A stretch of DNA of 64,000 bases from Mycolicibacterium hippocampi (GCF_010723735.1 NZ_BLLB01000002.1:744001-808000), one strand, 5' to 3'; positions 31,650-43,583 are shown, counted from the first letter of the stretch. Numbers and translations: made by a program. The notes: generated from the letters alone by a model not told the origin.

Positions 31650-32230
31650 TGGACGACGAACACCTCGACCAGGACGCCGGCGATGACGGCCCGGTGGGCC
31701 CCCCTGCGGATCTGTCGCGAATCAAAGGCATGGACCTGGTGCGGCGCACCCTCGAGGAGGCGCGGGGAGCGGCGCGCGTTCAGGGAAAGAACGTCGGCCG
31801 CGGCCGCACCTCCCCCGCTCCGCGCCGGGTGGCCGGCAACAGCAGGCGCCGCTGGTCGGGCCCGGCACCGGACGGCCGTGATCCGCAACTGCTCGGCGCC
31901 GCCACCAGCGATCTGGCTCGCAGCCGCGGCTGGTCCGGCCGGGTCGCCGAGGGTTCGGTGTTCGGCCGGTGGCGTTCGGTGGTCGGCGAGCAGATCGCCG
32001 CGCACGCGACGCCGACGTCGTTGAACGACGGGGTGCTCACGGTGTCCGCCGAATCGACGGCCTGGGCGACGCAGCTGCGGATGGTGCAGGCCCAGCTGCT
32101 GGCCAAGATCGCCGCGGCCGTCGGGGACGGCGTGGTCACGTCGCTCAAGATCGTCGGACCGGTGGGGCCGTCATGGCGCAAAGGCCCCTACCGGGTGCCG
32201 GGCCGGGGTCCCCGCGACACCTACGGGTGA
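31649..32230 (+). CDS. dciA: DciA (DUF721) replicative helicase-associated protein
   Basis: A 193-aa protein with the C-terminal DUF721 domain (about 85-180: [38 protein letters not shown]...). The basic, disordered middle ([11 protein letters not shown]) precedes it. It matches Rv0004. The family, now called DciA, acts on the replicative helicase DnaB in bacteria that lack DnaC; this was studied in mycobacteria. I chose the ATG at 31649 (TGATG junction with recF); a GTG at 31646 is in the same frame. Confidence 0.9.
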   Translation: MDDEHLDQDAGDDGPVGPPADLSRIKGMDLVRRTLEEARGAARVQGKNVGRGRTSPAPRRVAGNSRRRWSGPAPDGRDPQLLGAATSDLARSRGWSGRVAEGSVFGRWRSVVGEQIAAHATPTSLNDGVLTVSAESTAWATQLRMVQAQLLAKIAAAVGDGVVTSLKIVGPVGPSWRKGPYRVPGRGPRDTYG

Positions 32231-32384
32231 GCCGATCCTTACCACTGGCTGAGAGCGCCGACAAGGATTCATCCACAACTCTCAGGCGTCGGCACGTGTC
32301 GAGATTCGAGAAATTCCGTAGACGGCGCAATTAGGTGTGCAGAAACGCCGCCTCAGAGTCAGTGGTGACGGTGCCTGACGGTAG

Positions 32385-34484
<2,100 letters not shown>

Positions 34485-34505
34485 GTCGACCTACGAGGGA
34501 ATTGA

Positions 34506-37500
34506 ATGACGGACACAACGCTGCCCCCCGGCGACGAAGCCGGCGACCGCATCGAACCGGTCGACATCCAGCAGGAGATGCAGCGCAGCTACATCGACTA
34601 CGCGATGAGCGTGATCGTCGGCCGAGCGCTGCCGGAGGTCCGTGACGGCCTCAAGCCGGTACACCGCAGGGTGCTGTACGCGATGTACGACTCCGGCTTC
34701 CGGCCCGATCGCGGACACGCGAAATCCGCACGCTCGGTGGCCGAGACGATGGGTAACTATCACCCGCACGGTGATTCGTCGATCTACGACACCCTGGTCC
34801 GGATGGCGCAGCCGTGGTCGCTGCGCTACCCGCTCGTCGACGGTCAGGGCAACTTCGGCTCGCCGGGCAACGACCCGCCGGCGGCGATGAGGTATTGCGT
34901 CACCGAGGATGCCGTGGTGGGTTTGCCCGACGGCAAGTCCATCCGGATCGGCGACGTGGTCCCCGGAGCGAAGCCCAATTCGGACACTACGATCGAGCTG
35001 AAAGTTCTTGACCGCCACGGCGCCCCGGTCGTCGCCGACCGCCTGTTCCATTCCGGCGAGCATCCGACCTACACCGTCCGTACCGACAATGCACACCAGG
35101 TAACCGGCACGGCCAATCACCCGCTGCTATGCCTCGTCGACCTCGGCGGGGTGCCCACGCTGCTGTGGAAACTCATCGAGGAGATCCGTCCGGGCGACGT
35201 AGTGGCGATGCACGCCGAAAGTACGGTTTGTGATGGAAATCAGTCCAAATCCGTCATAAACCGTGCGCTCGCGCGGTCTTTCGAGTTGCACGGTGATGAT
35301 CCGGATATCCGGCGGATCGCTACCGAACTGACTGATGGCCGGTTCTACTACGCGCGGGTGGCATCAGTCTCGGACGCCGGAGTGCGACCGGTTTACAGCC
35401 TCCGAGTCGATTCCGAAGACCACTCGTTTATCACGAACGGGTTCGTAAGCCACAACACCGAAGCGCGGCTCACTCCCCTGGCGATGGAAATGCTGCGCGA
35501 GATCGACGAGGAGACAGTCGATTTCATCCCGAACTACGACGGACGGGTCCAGGAACCCACTGTTCTGCCCAGCCGGTTCCCGAACCTGTTGGCCAATGGT
35601 TCCGGCGGCATTGCGGTCGGTATGGCGACCAACATGCCGCCGCACAACCTGCGCGAGCTGGCCGAGGCCGTGTTCTGGTGCCTGGACAACTACGACGCCG
35701 ACGAAGAGACCACGCTGGCCGCGGTCACCGAAAGGGTCAAAGGACCGGACTTCCCGACCCACGGCCTGATCGTCGGCTCTCAGGGCATCCACGACGCGTA
35801 CACCACCGGCCGCGGCTCGATCCGGATGCGGGGTGTGGTCGAGGTCGAGGAAGACTCCAGAGGCCGCTCGCTGCTGGTCATCACCGAGCTCCCGTATCAG
35901 GTGAACCACGACAACTTCATCACCTCGATCGCCGATCAGGTGCGTGACGGCAAGCTGGCCGGGATCTCCAACATCGAGGATCAGAGCAGCGACCGCGTCG
36001 GGTTGCGCATCGTCGTCGAGGTCAAGCGCGACGCGGTGGCGAAGGTGGTGCTGAACAACCTCTACAAGCACACCCAGCTGCAGACCAGCTTCGGCGCCAA
36101 CATGCTGTCGATCGTGGACGGGGTGCCCCGCACCCTGCGACTCGACCAGCTGATCCGGCTCTACGTCGTCCACCAGTTGGACGTCATCGTCCGCCGGACC
36201 ACCTACCGGCTGCGCAAGGCCAACGAGCGGGCCCACATCCTGCGCGGACTGGTCAAGGCGCTCGATGCGCTCGACGAGGTCATCGCGTTGATCCGGGCGT
36301 CGCAGACCGTCGACATCGCCCGCGCCGGCCTGATCGACCTGCTCGACATCGACGACATCCAGGCGCAGGCCATCCTCGACATGCAGTTGCGGCGCCTGGC
36401 CGCTCTCGAGCGGCAGCGGATCGTCGACGACCTGGCCAAGATCGAGGCCGAGATCGCCGACCTCGAGGACATCCTGGCCAAGCCGGAACGGCAGCGCGCG
36501 ATCGTGCACGACGAGCTGCAGGAGCTTGTTGAAAAGTACGGCGACGACCGGCGCACCCGGATCATCCCGGCAGACGGCGACGTCGCCGACGAGGACCTGA
36601 TCGCCCGCGAAGAGGTCGTCGTCACGATCACCGAGACCGGATACGCCAAACGGACCAAGTCCGACCTGTACCGCAGCCAGAAGCGCGGCGGCAAGGGCGT
36701 GCAGGGCGCGGGGCTCAAGCAGGACGACATCGTCAACCACTTCTTCGTCTGCTCCACCCACGACTGGATCCTGTTCTTCACCACGCAGGGCCGGGTGTAC
36801 CGCGCGAAGGCCTACGACCTGCCCGAGGCGTCCCGCACGGCACGCGGACAACACGTGGCGAACCTGCTGGCGTTCCAGCCCGAGGAACGCATCGCGCAGG
36901 TCATCCAGATCAAGAGCTACGAGGACGCGCCATACCTGGTGCTCGCCACCCGCAACGGCCTGGTGAAGAAGTCGAAGCTGGTCGATTTTGATTCCAACCG
37001 CTCCGGCGGCATCGTCGCCATCAACTTGCGTGACGGCGACGAATTGGTGGGTGCTGTGCTGTGCTCGGCCGACGAGGACCTGCTGCTGGTCTCGGCGAAA
37101 GGCCAGTCGATCCGGTTCTCGGCGACCGACGAGGCGTTGCGTCCGATGGGCCGGGCGACCTCCGGTGTGCAGGGGATGCGGTTCAACGAAGAGGACCAGC
37201 TGCTGTCGCTGAACGTCGTGCGTGACGGGACGTACCTGCTGGTCGCAACGTCGGGCGGCTACGCCAAGCGCACCGCTATCGAGGAGTACTCGTCCCAGGG
37301 ACGCGGCGGCAAAGGCATCCTCACGATTCAGTACGACCGCAGACGTGGCACTCTGGTCGGAGCGTTGATCGTCGACGACGACACCGAGCTGTACGCCATC
37401 ACCTCCACCGGAGGTGTCATCCGGACCGCGGCACGTCAGGTGCGCAAGGCCGGACGGCAAACCAAGGGCGTGCGCTTGATGAACCTCGGCGATGGCGACA

Positions 37501-37574
37501 CACTGATTGCCGTTGCGCGCAACGCCGAAGAAGATGCCGGCGATGACGCAGCGGACGAGTCGGAAGACTCATGA
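34506..37574 (+). CDS. gyrA: DNA gyrase subunit A, interrupted by a mini-intein
   Basis: 1022 codons, of which residues 131-317 are an intein; the spliced protein is 835 aa, the normal length. The catalytic tyrosine is Tyr130 (AAMRY), immediately before the insertion. The quinolone-determining stretch reads [11 protein letters not shown], with Ser91 where M. tuberculosis has Ala90. The C-terminal beta-pinwheel bears the GyrA box ([10 protein letters not shown]). The acidic C-terminus is typical. ATG at 34506 follows GAGGGAATT. Splicing is required for activity because the intein separates the active tyrosine from the rest of the domain. Confidence 0.97.
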   Translation: MTDTTLPPGDEAGDRIEPVDIQQEMQRSYIDYAMSVIVGRALPEVRDGLKPVHRRVLYAMYDSGFRPDRGHAKSARSVAETMGNYHPHGDSSIYDTLVRMAQPWSLRYPLVDGQGNFGSPGNDPPAAMRYCVTEDAVVGLPDGKSIRIGDVVPGAKPNSDTTIELKVLDRHGAPVVADRLFHSGEHPTYTVRTDNAHQVTGTANHPLLCLVDLGGVPTLLWKLIEEIRPGDVVAMHAESTVCDGNQSKSVINRALARSFELHGDDPDIRRIATELTDGRFYYARVASVSDAGVRPVYSLRVDSEDHSFITNGFVSHNTEARLTPLAMEMLREIDEETVDFIPNYDGRVQEPTVLPSRFPNLLANGSGGIAVGMATNMPPHNLRELAEAVFWCLDNYDADEETTLAAVTERVKGPDFPTHGLIVGSQGIHDAYTTGRGSIRMRGVVEVEEDSRGRSLLVITELPYQVNHDNFITSIADQVRDGKLAGISNIEDQSSDRVGLRIVVEVKRDAVAKVVLNNLYKHTQLQTSFGANMLSIVDGVPRTLRLDQLIRLYVVHQLDVIVRRTTYRLRKANERAHILRGLVKALDALDEVIALIRASQTVDIARAGLIDLLDIDDIQAQAILDMQLRRLAALERQRIVDDLAKIEAEIADLEDILAKPERQRAIVHDELQELVEKYGDDRRTRIIPADGDVADEDLIAREEVVVTITETGYAKRTKSDLYRSQKRGGKGVQGAGLKQDDIVNHFFVCSTHDWILFFTTQGRVYRAKAYDLPEASRTARGQHVANLLAFQPEERIAQVIQIKSYEDAPYLVLATRNGLVKKSKLVDFDSNRSGGIVAINLRDGDELVGAVLCSADEDLLLVSAKGQSIRFSATDEALRPMGRATSGVQGMRFNEEDQLLSLNVVRDGTYLLVATSGGYAKRTAIEEYSSQGRGGKGILTIQYDRRRGTLVGALIVDDDTELYAITSTGGVIRTAARQVRKAGRQTKGVRLMNLGDGDTLIAVARNAEEDAGDDAADESEDS
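34896..35456 (+). mobile_element. GyrA mini-intein (187 aa, no homing endonuclease)
   Basis: Begins with Cys131 (block [21 protein letters not shown]), has block B GTANHPLL with the TxxH histidine, and ends [23 protein letters not shown]-terminal Cys, penultimate His, terminal Asn and +1 Thr are all intact, so splicing should work. It closely resembles the Mycobacterium xenopi GyrA mini-intein and uses the same insertion point. No LAGLIDADG motifs exist; the stretch at 35215-35265, where an endonuclease would sit, is short and AT-rich compared with the gene. Confidence 0.96.
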
Positions 37575-37622
37575 CGCGACGCCGACTGCGCAGGCAGCAG
37601 GCACTGAGCTAAGGAGCCTCAG

Positions 37623-38567
37623 GTGAGCTCACCTAACGAGCCGGGATACCCGCGTGCGGGTGAGGGGTCCGGCGGGGCCAACGGCTCCGGGACCGGACCC
37701 TCGGCACCCGGCCACGAAGGTGGCTCGCTGGGGAACTCGGCGACGCGTAATGCGCCGCCGTCGGGCTCCGGCCCGGCGCGCAGTGCCGACTCCGGTGATG
37801 TCCCGCCATGGCAGCGGGGCCCGGCCGCCCGCCGGCAGCATCAACAGCCCGCCGAGGGGCAGCCGTCCGGTGACAGTCCCCGGAGCAACCCGCCGGGTCT
37901 GGATGCCCGGCTGAACCGCTTCATCGCGGGTTCGCCGGGCGGAGGCGCTTCGGAAGCCGACGCCGGTACGCGCAATGAGCGCACAGACGTGGTGCGCGCC
38001 GAGCCGGGTCGCCCCGAGCACGGCGGCCGTGGCGAGGGTGCGCCGGCGGCCTACGCCAGCGAGATCCCGGATCTGTCGGGTCCAGCCCCCCGGCCGCAGC
38101 AGCAGCGCAGGCCGGCCGAGCGGCCGTCGTCCGAGCAGCCGAAGGGGCCGGACAAAGCGCAGGCACCTGGAAGGGTGCAGGTCGCCGCGCGGACGCACAA
38201 GGGGCCGGTCCGGGCGAGCATGCAGATCCGGCGAATCGACCCGTGGAGCGCGCTGAAGGTGTCGTCGGTGCTCTCGGTCGCGATGTTCTTCGTCTGGATG
38301 ATCGCGGTGGCGTTCCTGTACCTGGTACTCGGCGGCATGGGTGTGTGGAGCAAGCTCAACAGCAACGTCGGCGACCTGCTGACCAGCGCGAGCGGCAGCG
38401 CCGGCGGTGAGCTGGTGTCCAGTGGCACCGTCTTCGGTGGGGCCGCGCTGATCGGGCTGGTCAACATCGTGCTGATGACCGCCGCGGCCACAATCGGGGT
38501 GTTCATCTACAACCTCACCACCGACCTGGTGGGCGGCGTCGAGGTCACTCTCGCCGACCGCGACTGA
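37623..38567 (+). CDS. DUF3566 membrane protein (Rv0007-like)
   Basis: A 314-aa protein: a long Gly/Pro/Ser-rich disordered N-terminus (about 1-190) and a C-terminal DUF3566 domain with two transmembrane helices (about 217-240, [16 protein letters not shown], and about 276-300). The stretch [19 protein letters not shown] before the first helix is the family hallmark. It follows gyrA (48-bp gap) as Rv0007 does in M. tuberculosis. Function unknown. GTG start at 37623. Confidence 0.88.
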   Translation: MSSPNEPGYPRAGEGSGGANGSGTGPSAPGHEGGSLGNSATRNAPPSGSGPARSADSGDVPPWQRGPAARRQHQQPAEGQPSGDSPRSNPPGLDARLNRFIAGSPGGGASEADAGTRNERTDVVRAEPGRPEHGGRGEGAPAAYASEIPDLSGPAPRPQQQRRPAERPSSEQPKGPDKAQAPGRVQVAARTHKGPVRASMQIRRIDPWSALKVSSVLSVAMFFVWMIAVAFLYLVLGGMGVWSKLNSNVGDLLTSASGSAGGELVSSGTVFGGAALIGLVNIVLMTAAATIGVFIYNLTTDLVGGVEVTLADRD

Positions 38568-38660
38568 GGTGCCGCGCTTTCGGGTTTGGGTCACAGCTCA
38601 CCGGTGCGGTAATCTCGTCGCTCGGCGCCCGCTCGCGGGTGTCCCCCGCTGGTGGTTCAC

Positions 38661-38734
38661 GGGGCTATAGCTCAGGCGGTTAGAGCGCTTCGCTGATAAC
38701 GAAGAGGTCGGAGGTTCGAGTCCTCCTAGCCCCA
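38661..38734 (+). tRNA. tRNA-Ile (GAT)
   Basis: A 74-nt cloverleaf: acceptor GGGGCTA pairs with TAGCCCC, the anticodon GAT is at 38695-38697 in the loop CTGATAA, and the T-arm GGAGGTTCGAGTCCTCC is perfect. No encoded CCA. It precedes tRNA-Ala, as in other mycobacteria. Confidence 0.98.
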
Positions 38735-38751
38735 CGGAAAGGTGTGCGTCG

Positions 38752-38868
38752 ATGAAGATGGTGCTCCTGTTCGCCGCCGCAGCCGCAGCGGCCGCCGCAC
38801 TGGTGGTGTGGCGGACCCAGCACGGCGACGAGGTGTGGCACACCATCACCGACATGCCTTCCCGATAG
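38752..38868 (+). CDS. DLW-39-like small membrane peptide (38 aa)
   Basis: A 38-aa ORF between the two tRNA genes, starting ATG at 38752 and ending TAG at 38868. It encodes a short hydrophobic helix (MKMVLLFAAAAAAAAALVV) and a polar tail with HGDEVWHTITD. Small actinobacterial DLW-39 proteins share this size, N-terminal helix, acidic-tryptophan tail and a place beside gyrA or tRNA-Ile. The exact DLW triplet is not present, so the assignment is by form and context. AAGGTGTG upstream is an acceptable ribosome site. Confidence 0.6.
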   Translation: MKMVLLFAAAAAAAAALVVWRTQHGDEVWHTITDMPSR

Positions 38869-38875
38869 GTACCCG

Positions 38876-38948
38876 GGGGCCTTAGCTCAGTTGGTAGAGC
38901 GCTGCCTTTGCAAGGCAGATGTCAGGAGTTCGAATCTCCTAGGCTCCA
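38876..38948 (+). tRNA. tRNA-Ala (TGC)
   Basis: A 73-nt cloverleaf: acceptor GGGGCCT pairs with AGGCTCC (one G-T pair), the anticodon stem CTGCC/GGCAG holds TGC at 38909-38911, and the T-arm is AGGAGTTCGAATCTCCT. The 3' CCA is not fully encoded beyond the discriminator. Confidence 0.98.
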
Positions 38949-38964
38949 CAATCAAACAAGCGGG

Positions 38965-39282
38965 TCAGCCGCCGGTTTCGTCGATGAACGTGGTGATCTG
39001 CTCGATACCTGGGCCGGGCCCGTTCGGGTCGGTCCAGGACTGCAGGGTCACCGTTCCCGCGCCGCGCAGCACGCGCAGATACTCCGTCACCTCGTCGGCC
39101 GACAATGTGTCCAGTCTCGCAGCCACCTCGGGCAGCACCGGTTTGAGCGCCGTGGCGATGCTCTTACCGCTGTCGGTGGCGGGGGCTCGGTTGAGCAGAC
39201 TCACGACATGCTCGAGGTCGGGCTGCGTCAGCCGGGGATAGACCGTGGCCAGATCCTCTTTCACGTCGTCCCTGGTGCTCAT
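38965..39282 (-). CDS. Hypothetical protein (105 aa)
   Basis: A small, acidic, helical protein: MSTRDDVKEDLATVYPRLT, then LEHVVSLLNRAP and LSADEVTEYLRVLRGAG. No signal peptide, membrane segment or catalytic motif is visible. The ATG at 39282 faces sdaA on the same strand 77 bp downstream of its stop, so co-transcription is possible. Not found at this place in M. tuberculosis, as far as I recall. Function unknown; it could be a small binding or regulatory protein. Confidence 0.55.
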   Translation of the reverse strand: MSTRDDVKEDLATVYPRLTQPDLEHVVSLLNRAPATDSGKSIATALKPVLPEVAARLDTLSADEVTEYLRVLRGAGTVTLQSWTDPNGPGPGIEQITTFIDETGG

Positions 39283-39359
39283 GTGCGCCTCTCGATTGTC
39301 GGACCCTTCAGCCAGGCAGACATACCCCCTGTGGCCGGTCGGCTACACCTGGAAGCGAT

Positions 39360-40718
39360 TCAGCACTCGACGACGTTGAGCGCCAACCCGCCCAGCGACG
39401 TCTCCTTGTACTTGTCGGCCATGTCCGCACCGGTCTCGCGCATCGTCTTGATCGCGGTGTCCAAGCTGACGTGGTGGGTGCCGTCGCCGGCAAGGGCCAT
39501 TCGCGCGGCGACGATCGCCTTCACCGACGCGACGGCGTTGCGCTCGATGCACGGGATCTGGACCAGCCCGCCCACCGGGTCACACGTCAGACCGAGGTTG
39601 TGTTCGATGCCGATCTCGGCGGCGTTCTCCACCTGGGCGGGGGTACCGCCCAGCACCGCGGCCAGGCCGGCCGCGGCCATCGAGCACGCCGAGCCCACCT
39701 CCCCCTGACAACCGACCTCCGCCCCGGAGATCGAGGCGTTGGCCTTGAACAGCTGCCCGATCGCGGCGGCGGTCAGCAGGAACTCGACCACGCGGTCCTC
39801 CGTCGCGCCCGGCACGAACCGCCAGTAGTAGTGCAGGACCGCGGGAATGATCCCAGCGGCGCCGTTGGTGGGTGCGGTCACCACCCGGCCACCGGCGGCG
39901 TTCTCCTCGTTGACGGCGAGGGCGTACACCGTCACCCAGTCCATCGCGTAGAGCGGATCGGACGGGTCGGACTCGAGCGCGTCGGCCAGTGCGTGGGCAC
40001 GGCGGCGCACCCGCAGGCCGCCGGGCAGCGTCCCGCCGGTCTGCAGCCCGCGGTCCACGCACTCGCGCATCGCCGCCCAGATCCGCAGGAGTCCGTCGCG
40101 CAGCACTGCGCCGTTTCCGAGCGCTTCTTCGTTGCGGGAGACGAGATCGGCGATACTGCAACTGTTTTCGTCAGCCAATGCGACGAGTCCGGTGCCCGTG
40201 CGGAACGGGAAGGGCAGTTCCGTGTCGTCGCGGGTGCCCGCCGCCGCCTCGTCCTCGTCGACCACAAAGCCGCCGCCCACCGAGTAGTACACCCGCCGCG
40301 CCAGCATGGACCCATCACCGTGCAGGGCGGTGAACACCATGCCGTTGCTGTGAAAGTCCATGGCCTGCAACGACAGAACGATGTCGTCCGCGGTGTCGAA
40401 CTCGATGGCGTGCCCGTCGGGCAAAAGCAACCGACGTTCGGATCCGACCGCCTCGACTCGGGCGCGAGCGGAGGTGGGATCGACGGTTTCGGGGTCGAAC
40501 CCCTCCAGCCCGAGGACGACAGCACCGGGCGTGCCGTGCCCGGCGCCCGTCGCGCCCAGTGAGCCGAAAAGCTCGACCCGCAACCGGGACACGTCGCCGA
40601 GCATGCCGTCGGACGCCAGTGTGGCGACAAAGCGACCCGCGGCCCGCATCGGGCCGACGGTGTGCGAGCTCGACGGACCGATGCCGATCGAGAACAGATC
40701 GAATACCGAGACCGCCAT
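39360..40718 (-). CDS. sdaA: L-serine ammonia-lyase (iron-sulfur type)
   Basis: A 452-aa single-chain L-serine dehydratase that converts serine to pyruvate and ammonia. The regulatory N-terminal domain has [14 protein letters not shown]; the catalytic domain holds the cluster cysteines in [12 protein letters not shown] and [15 protein letters not shown]. The protein ends ...ALNVVEC, and in the studied bacterial enzyme the terminal cysteine occupies the Fe-S cluster (tail-in-mouth). The start ATG at 40718. It sits between tRNA-Ala and cwsA, an insertion relative to M. tuberculosis, where serine dehydratase is elsewhere. Confidence 0.94.
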   Translation of the reverse strand: MAVSVFDLFSIGIGPSSSHTVGPMRAAGRFVATLASDGMLGDVSRLRVELFGSLGATGAGHGTPGAVVLGLEGFDPETVDPTSARARVEAVGSERRLLLPDGHAIEFDTADDIVLSLQAMDFHSNGMVFTALHGDGSMLARRVYYSVGGGFVVDEDEAAAGTRDDTELPFPFRTGTGLVALADENSCSIADLVSRNEEALGNGAVLRDGLLRIWAAMRECVDRGLQTGGTLPGGLRVRRRAHALADALESDPSDPLYAMDWVTVYALAVNEENAAGGRVVTAPTNGAAGIIPAVLHYYWRFVPGATEDRVVEFLLTAAAIGQLFKANASISGAEVGCQGEVGSACSMAAAGLAAVLGGTPAQVENAAEIGIEHNLGLTCDPVGGLVQIPCIERNAVASVKAIVAARMALAGDGTHHVSLDTAIKTMRETGADMADKYKETSLGGLALNVVEC

Positions 40719-40734
40719 GATCAGAAGGTGTGCG

Positions 40735-41169
40735 CTACGGGCGGGGGGCGACTTCGACGCTCGGCGGCAGCGGCGACGGCTCCGGCTGCGTCGAGCGGCG
40801 GATGATCGTGAACGCGGCCGCTCCCCCGGCCAGCACCGCGAGGCCGATGCCCGCCAGCAGCACTGGGCGGCGCCGGCCGCGGGAACGTCGTGCTTTGTCC
40901 AGTGCGTCTGGAAGGCCGGCGACGACTTCCTGGGCGGCGGAGATCTCCGCGGAGATGGCGTCCTGCGCCGTGGCCAGATCGGCCTTCAACTGGCGGGCGA
41001 CCCGGCCGCGTTGATAGCGGTTGCCCACCCATGCGGCCGAGGATCGCACCGAGTCCAGCCCGACGCCCACTGCTCCCCTGGTGACGTCCACCGGGCCGGC
41101 CACCGAATTCTTCAGGCCCCGGCCGAGCCGCTGGCTCGGGGTCAATCGGACCACGGTCTTGGAGCTCAT
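40735..41169 (-). CDS. cwsA: CwsA, cell-wall synthesis and polar growth protein
   Basis: A 144-aa single-pass membrane protein: a basic N-terminal region, a helix rich in charged and Ala residues (about 65-105), one transmembrane segment ([22 protein letters not shown], about 106-127) and a short Pro-rich tail. Length and place match Rv0008c, which binds CrgA and Wag31 and guides wall growth. I chose the ATG at 41169 ([15 protein letters not shown]); the frame extends to 41289 but that part overlaps the ppiA promoter. Divergent from ppiA. Confidence 0.88.
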   Translation of the reverse strand: MSSKTVVRLTPSQRLGRGLKNSVAGPVDVTRGAVGVGLDSVRSSAAWVGNRYQRGRVARQLKADLATAQDAISAEISAAQEVVAGLPDALDKARRSRGRRRPVLLAGIGLAVLAGGAAAFTIIRRSTQPEPSPLPPSVEVAPRP

Positions 41170-41275
41170 AACCCACCTCTTCCGGACGGACGGACGTCGC
41201 TTCTCCAGCCTGCCACCTCCGCGAGCGCAAGGTGCCCGGATGGTCGGCAGACGGGGCGTGGCACACTGGCTTCCC

Positions 41276-41803
41276 GTGACGAGCTCCATTCAGACAGCGA
41301 CCGCGACCCTGCACACCAATCGCGGCGACATCAAGGTTGCCCTCTTCGGAAACCACGCCCCCAAGACGGTGGCGAACTTCGTCGGTTTGGCGCAGGGCAC
41401 CAAGGACTACAGCACCGAGAACGCCTCAGGCGGATCCTCGGGCCCGTTCTACGACGGCACGGTGTTCCACCGGGTCATCGACGGATTCATGATCCAGGGC
41501 GGGGACCCGACGGGCACCGGACGCGGTGGACCCGGCTACCAGTTCGCCGACGAGTTCCACCCGGAGCTGCAGTTCGACAAGCCGTACCTGCTGGCGATGG
41601 CCAACGCCGGCCCCGGCACCAACGGTTCGCAGTTCTTCATCACGGTGGGCAAGACGCCGCACCTCAACCGCCGGCACACCATCTTCGGCGAGGTCGTCGA
41701 CCCTGAGTCGCAGAAGGTCGTCGACGCCATCGCCACCACCGCGACCGACCGCAGCGACCGGCCGACGGAGGCCGTCGTGATCGAGTCGATCACCATCTCC
41801 TGA
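41276..41803 (+). CDS. ppiA: Peptidyl-prolyl cis-trans isomerase (cyclophilin)
   Basis: A 175-aa cyclophilin. Hallmarks are [32 protein letters not shown] and [12 protein letters not shown]; the catalytic arginine (FHR) is present. No signal peptide, so cytosolic. The GTG at 41276 gives [20 protein letters not shown], close to the known mycobacterial N-terminus. A strong hairpin at 41811-41867 follows its stop. Confidence 0.96.
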   Translation: MTSSIQTATATLHTNRGDIKVALFGNHAPKTVANFVGLAQGTKDYSTENASGGSSGPFYDGTVFHRVIDGFMIQGGDPTGTGRGGPGYQFADEFHPELQFDKPYLLAMANAGPGTNGSQFFITVGKTPHLNRRHTIFGEVVDPESQKVVDAIATTATDRSDRPTEAVVIESITIS

Positions 41804-41810
41804 CCCCCGC

Positions 41811-41867
41811 CGGAACGGTATTCCAGCTGCAGAAGTTCGAAAAAAGCGCTGCTGGAATACAGTTCCG
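41811..41867. terminator. Bidirectional hairpin between ppiA and the PH-domain gene
   Basis: Arms 41811-41827 and 41851-41867 are complementary over 17 positions with a single mismatch (41817/41861), around a 23-nt loop. It sits exactly between two convergent stops (41803 and 41871), so it can serve both transcripts. Confidence 0.8.
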
Positions 41868-41870
41868 CGG

Positions 41871-42296
41871 CTAAGTGCCGGGGGCGAAACCTGCCTCGGT
41901 GAGCACGTCGAGCACCTGGAGCGGGTCGGTGCCGAGGTCCCAGCGGCTCAGCACCAGAAGTCGGTCGTCGGTGGTGTCGATCTCCAACAGGCGCACCTTG
42001 CGACCGATCCGCCGGAACTCCGTGATGCGGATCAGCCGGATGTCGTCGTGCCCGAGTTGACGGGTCCGCCACCACCCCCGGTAGATCAGAGAACCGTCGG
42101 CGATTGCCAGTTTTGGACGCGCGCGCCACGACATGACTGCAAACACCAGCAATCCGACTGCGGCAAGGCCCACGAGAAGCCGTCCCGGAGGGTCTGTGAC
42201 CAGCGTCACAGCGCCTACGCCCAGGATCAGGCCGCCGACAGCCGCCCCGATGACCCCCGCCGTCGGCGGACCCCACTGTGTTTGCTGTGTGGACAA
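41871..42296 (-). CDS. PH-domain-containing membrane protein (Rv0010c-like)
   Basis: A 141-aa protein with two N-terminal hydrophobic helices (about 9-32 and 38-55) and a C-terminal PH-like domain (LAIADGSLIYRGWWRTRQLGHDDIRLIRI...). It matches Rv0010c in length and place. The likely start is the TTG at 42296, preceded by GAGGGG; the upstream in-frame ATG (42335) lacks such a site and family similarity. Interestingly the start codon is part of a perfect DnaA box. Function unknown; such proteins are predicted membrane-associated regulators. Confidence 0.8.
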   Translation of the reverse strand: MSTQQTQWGPPTAGVIGAAVGGLILGVGAVTLVTDPPGRLLVGLAAVGLLVFAVMSWRARPKLAIADGSLIYRGWWRTRQLGHDDIRLIRITEFRRIGRKVRLLEIDTTDDRLLVLSRWDLGTDPLQVLDVLTEAGFAPGT

Positions 42297-42373
42297 TTCA
42301 CACCCCTCTACCGCGCCGAACGCAGTTATCCACAAGTGCTATCCCCAATGGGGATGAATCACATCCATGTGAT
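42288..42373. promoter_or_regulatory. Inverted DnaA-box pair and two palindromes between Rv0010c-like gene and crgA
   Basis: A perfect TTGTCCACA (minus, 42288-42296) and TTATCCACA (plus, 42326-42334) face each other 29 bp apart. They are followed by two dyads: ATCCCCA-A-TGGGGAT (42341-42355) and ATCACAT-CC-ATGTGAT (42358-42373). This is more box-like than anything in the oriC spacer. Role unknown; it could bind DnaA or form the crgA 3' end. Confidence 0.6.
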
Positions 42374-42446
42374 CCGGTGACCGCCCGGTTGCGCGTAGGA
42401 GAACGCCACATGGACAAAATGAATTCATCCCGCGGCGGGCCGGGGG

Positions 42447-42728
42447 TCACCGCCAGCGCATCGTGAGCAAAAGCCCGGTGATCATGAAGGCAAAGGCGAT
42501 CGCGTAGTTCCACACGTTGAGGTCGGCCATCCACTGCAGGATGCTCGGCACCTCGGGACCGCTGCCGGCGAGCTGGAACACGATCAACCACACCAGCCCG
42601 ATCAACATCAGGCTGATGAAGAACACCACGAACCAGATGCTCGACGGGCCCGCCTTCACCTTGACCGGAGTCCGGCTCACCGGGTTGATGGTGAAGTCGT
42701 TCTTCTTGCGGACTTTGGACTTGGGCAT
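42447..42728 (-). CDS. crgA: Cell division protein CrgA
   Basis: A 93-aa membrane protein with two transmembrane helices (about 29-52, [20 protein letters not shown], and about 69-90) and a basic N-terminus [12 protein letters not shown], the actinobacterial CrgA signature. It recruits septal peptidoglycan synthases and interacts with FtsZ, FtsI and CwsA in mycobacteria. The ATG at 42728 is the only start that fits the family; the frame stays open further upstream. Confidence 0.94.
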   Translation of the reverse strand: MPKSKVRKKNDFTINPVSRTPVKVKAGPSSIWFVVFFISLMLIGLVWLIVFQLAGSGPEVPSILQWMADLNVWNYAIAFAFMITGLLLTMRWR

Positions 42729-42821
42729 GCGTACCTTCGGACGATCGGCGTCGGCAGTGCGACGATGTGTATGGCAAAGCCTAACGCAGCCCGCTCCGTC
42801 ATCTGATGAGGAGACGAAACG

Positions 42822-43583
42822 ATGGACAACCGCAGCCGTTCCCCGAGGGGGCGGTCGGCCTGGCGCTTCGGTGTCCCCGTCGTCTGTGTGGCGGCCGGGC
42901 TGCTGCTCGGTACCACCCACAGCGTCTCCGGCGGCGACGAGATCCGGCGCAGTGAAGCGCCACGCCTGGTCGATCTGGTCCGCGGGACCCAGCAGTCCGT
43001 CGACCGGTTGGCCGCGCAGCGCGACGCGATGGCCGCCGATGTCGACAACCACCACGGTGGCTCCCCCGGCAGCGACGCGGCGCTGGAGGCGATCACCCGA
43101 CGCGCCGATGCGCTCGCCGCTCAGGCAGGTCTGACCCCGCTGCGTGGACCCGGCCTGGTGGTCACGCTCAACGACGCTCAGCGCGATGCCCAGGGCCGGT
43201 TTCCCCGAGATGCCTCCCCCGACGACCTGATCGTGCACCAACAGGACATCGAAGCGGTCCTCAACGCGCTGTGGAGCGCGGGCGCCGAGGGCATCCAGAT
43301 GCAGGATCAGCGGATCATCGCGACGTCGGCGCCGCTGTGCGTGGGCAACACGCTGCTTCTGAACGGCCGCACCTACAGCCCGCCCTACGTGATCACCGCC
43401 ATCGGCGATGCCGGTGCGATGCAACAGGCGCTGTCGGAGGCGCCCATGGTTACGCTCTACAAGCGATACGCGGCGAGGTTCGGCCTCAGCTACACCGAGG
43501 AGGCCCGTGACGTGGAACTCGCCGGGTACCAGCCGCCGGTCCGGATGGAGTACGCAAAACCCGTGGGTCCGCTCGGCTACTGA
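42822..43583 (+). CDS. DUF881 membrane-anchored protein (Rv0012-like)
   Basis: A 253-aa protein with one N-terminal hydrophobic helix (about 15-35), a coiled-coil-like stretch (about 45-85), and a DUF881 domain with [38 protein letters not shown] and [20 protein letters not shown] site precedes the ATG. DUF881 proteins are found near division genes in actinobacteria and Bacillus; function unknown. It corresponds to Rv0012. Confidence 0.9.
   Translation: MDNRSRSPRGRSAWRFGVPVVCVAAGLLLGTTHSVSGGDEIRRSEAPRLVDLVRGTQQSVDRLAAQRDAMAADVDNHHGGSPGSDAALEAITRRADALAAQAGLTPLRGPGLVVTLNDAQRDAQGRFPRDASPDDLIVHQQDIEAVLNALWSAGAEGIQMQDQRIIATSAPLCVGNTLLLNGRTYSPPYVITAIGDAGAMQQALSEAPMVTLYKRYAARFGLSYTEEARDVELAGYQPPVRMEYAKPVGPLGY

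Noticed and set aside
35364..37460. A 698-codon open frame on the minus strand opposite gyrA
   Set aside because: It is antisense to well-conserved gyrA domains; long antisense frames are common in high-GC genes and its translation has low-complexity, His/Arg/Val-rich composition.
38598..38855. Minus-strand frame across tRNA-Ile and the 38-aa gene
   Set aside because: Antisense to a tRNA and to the small peptide gene.
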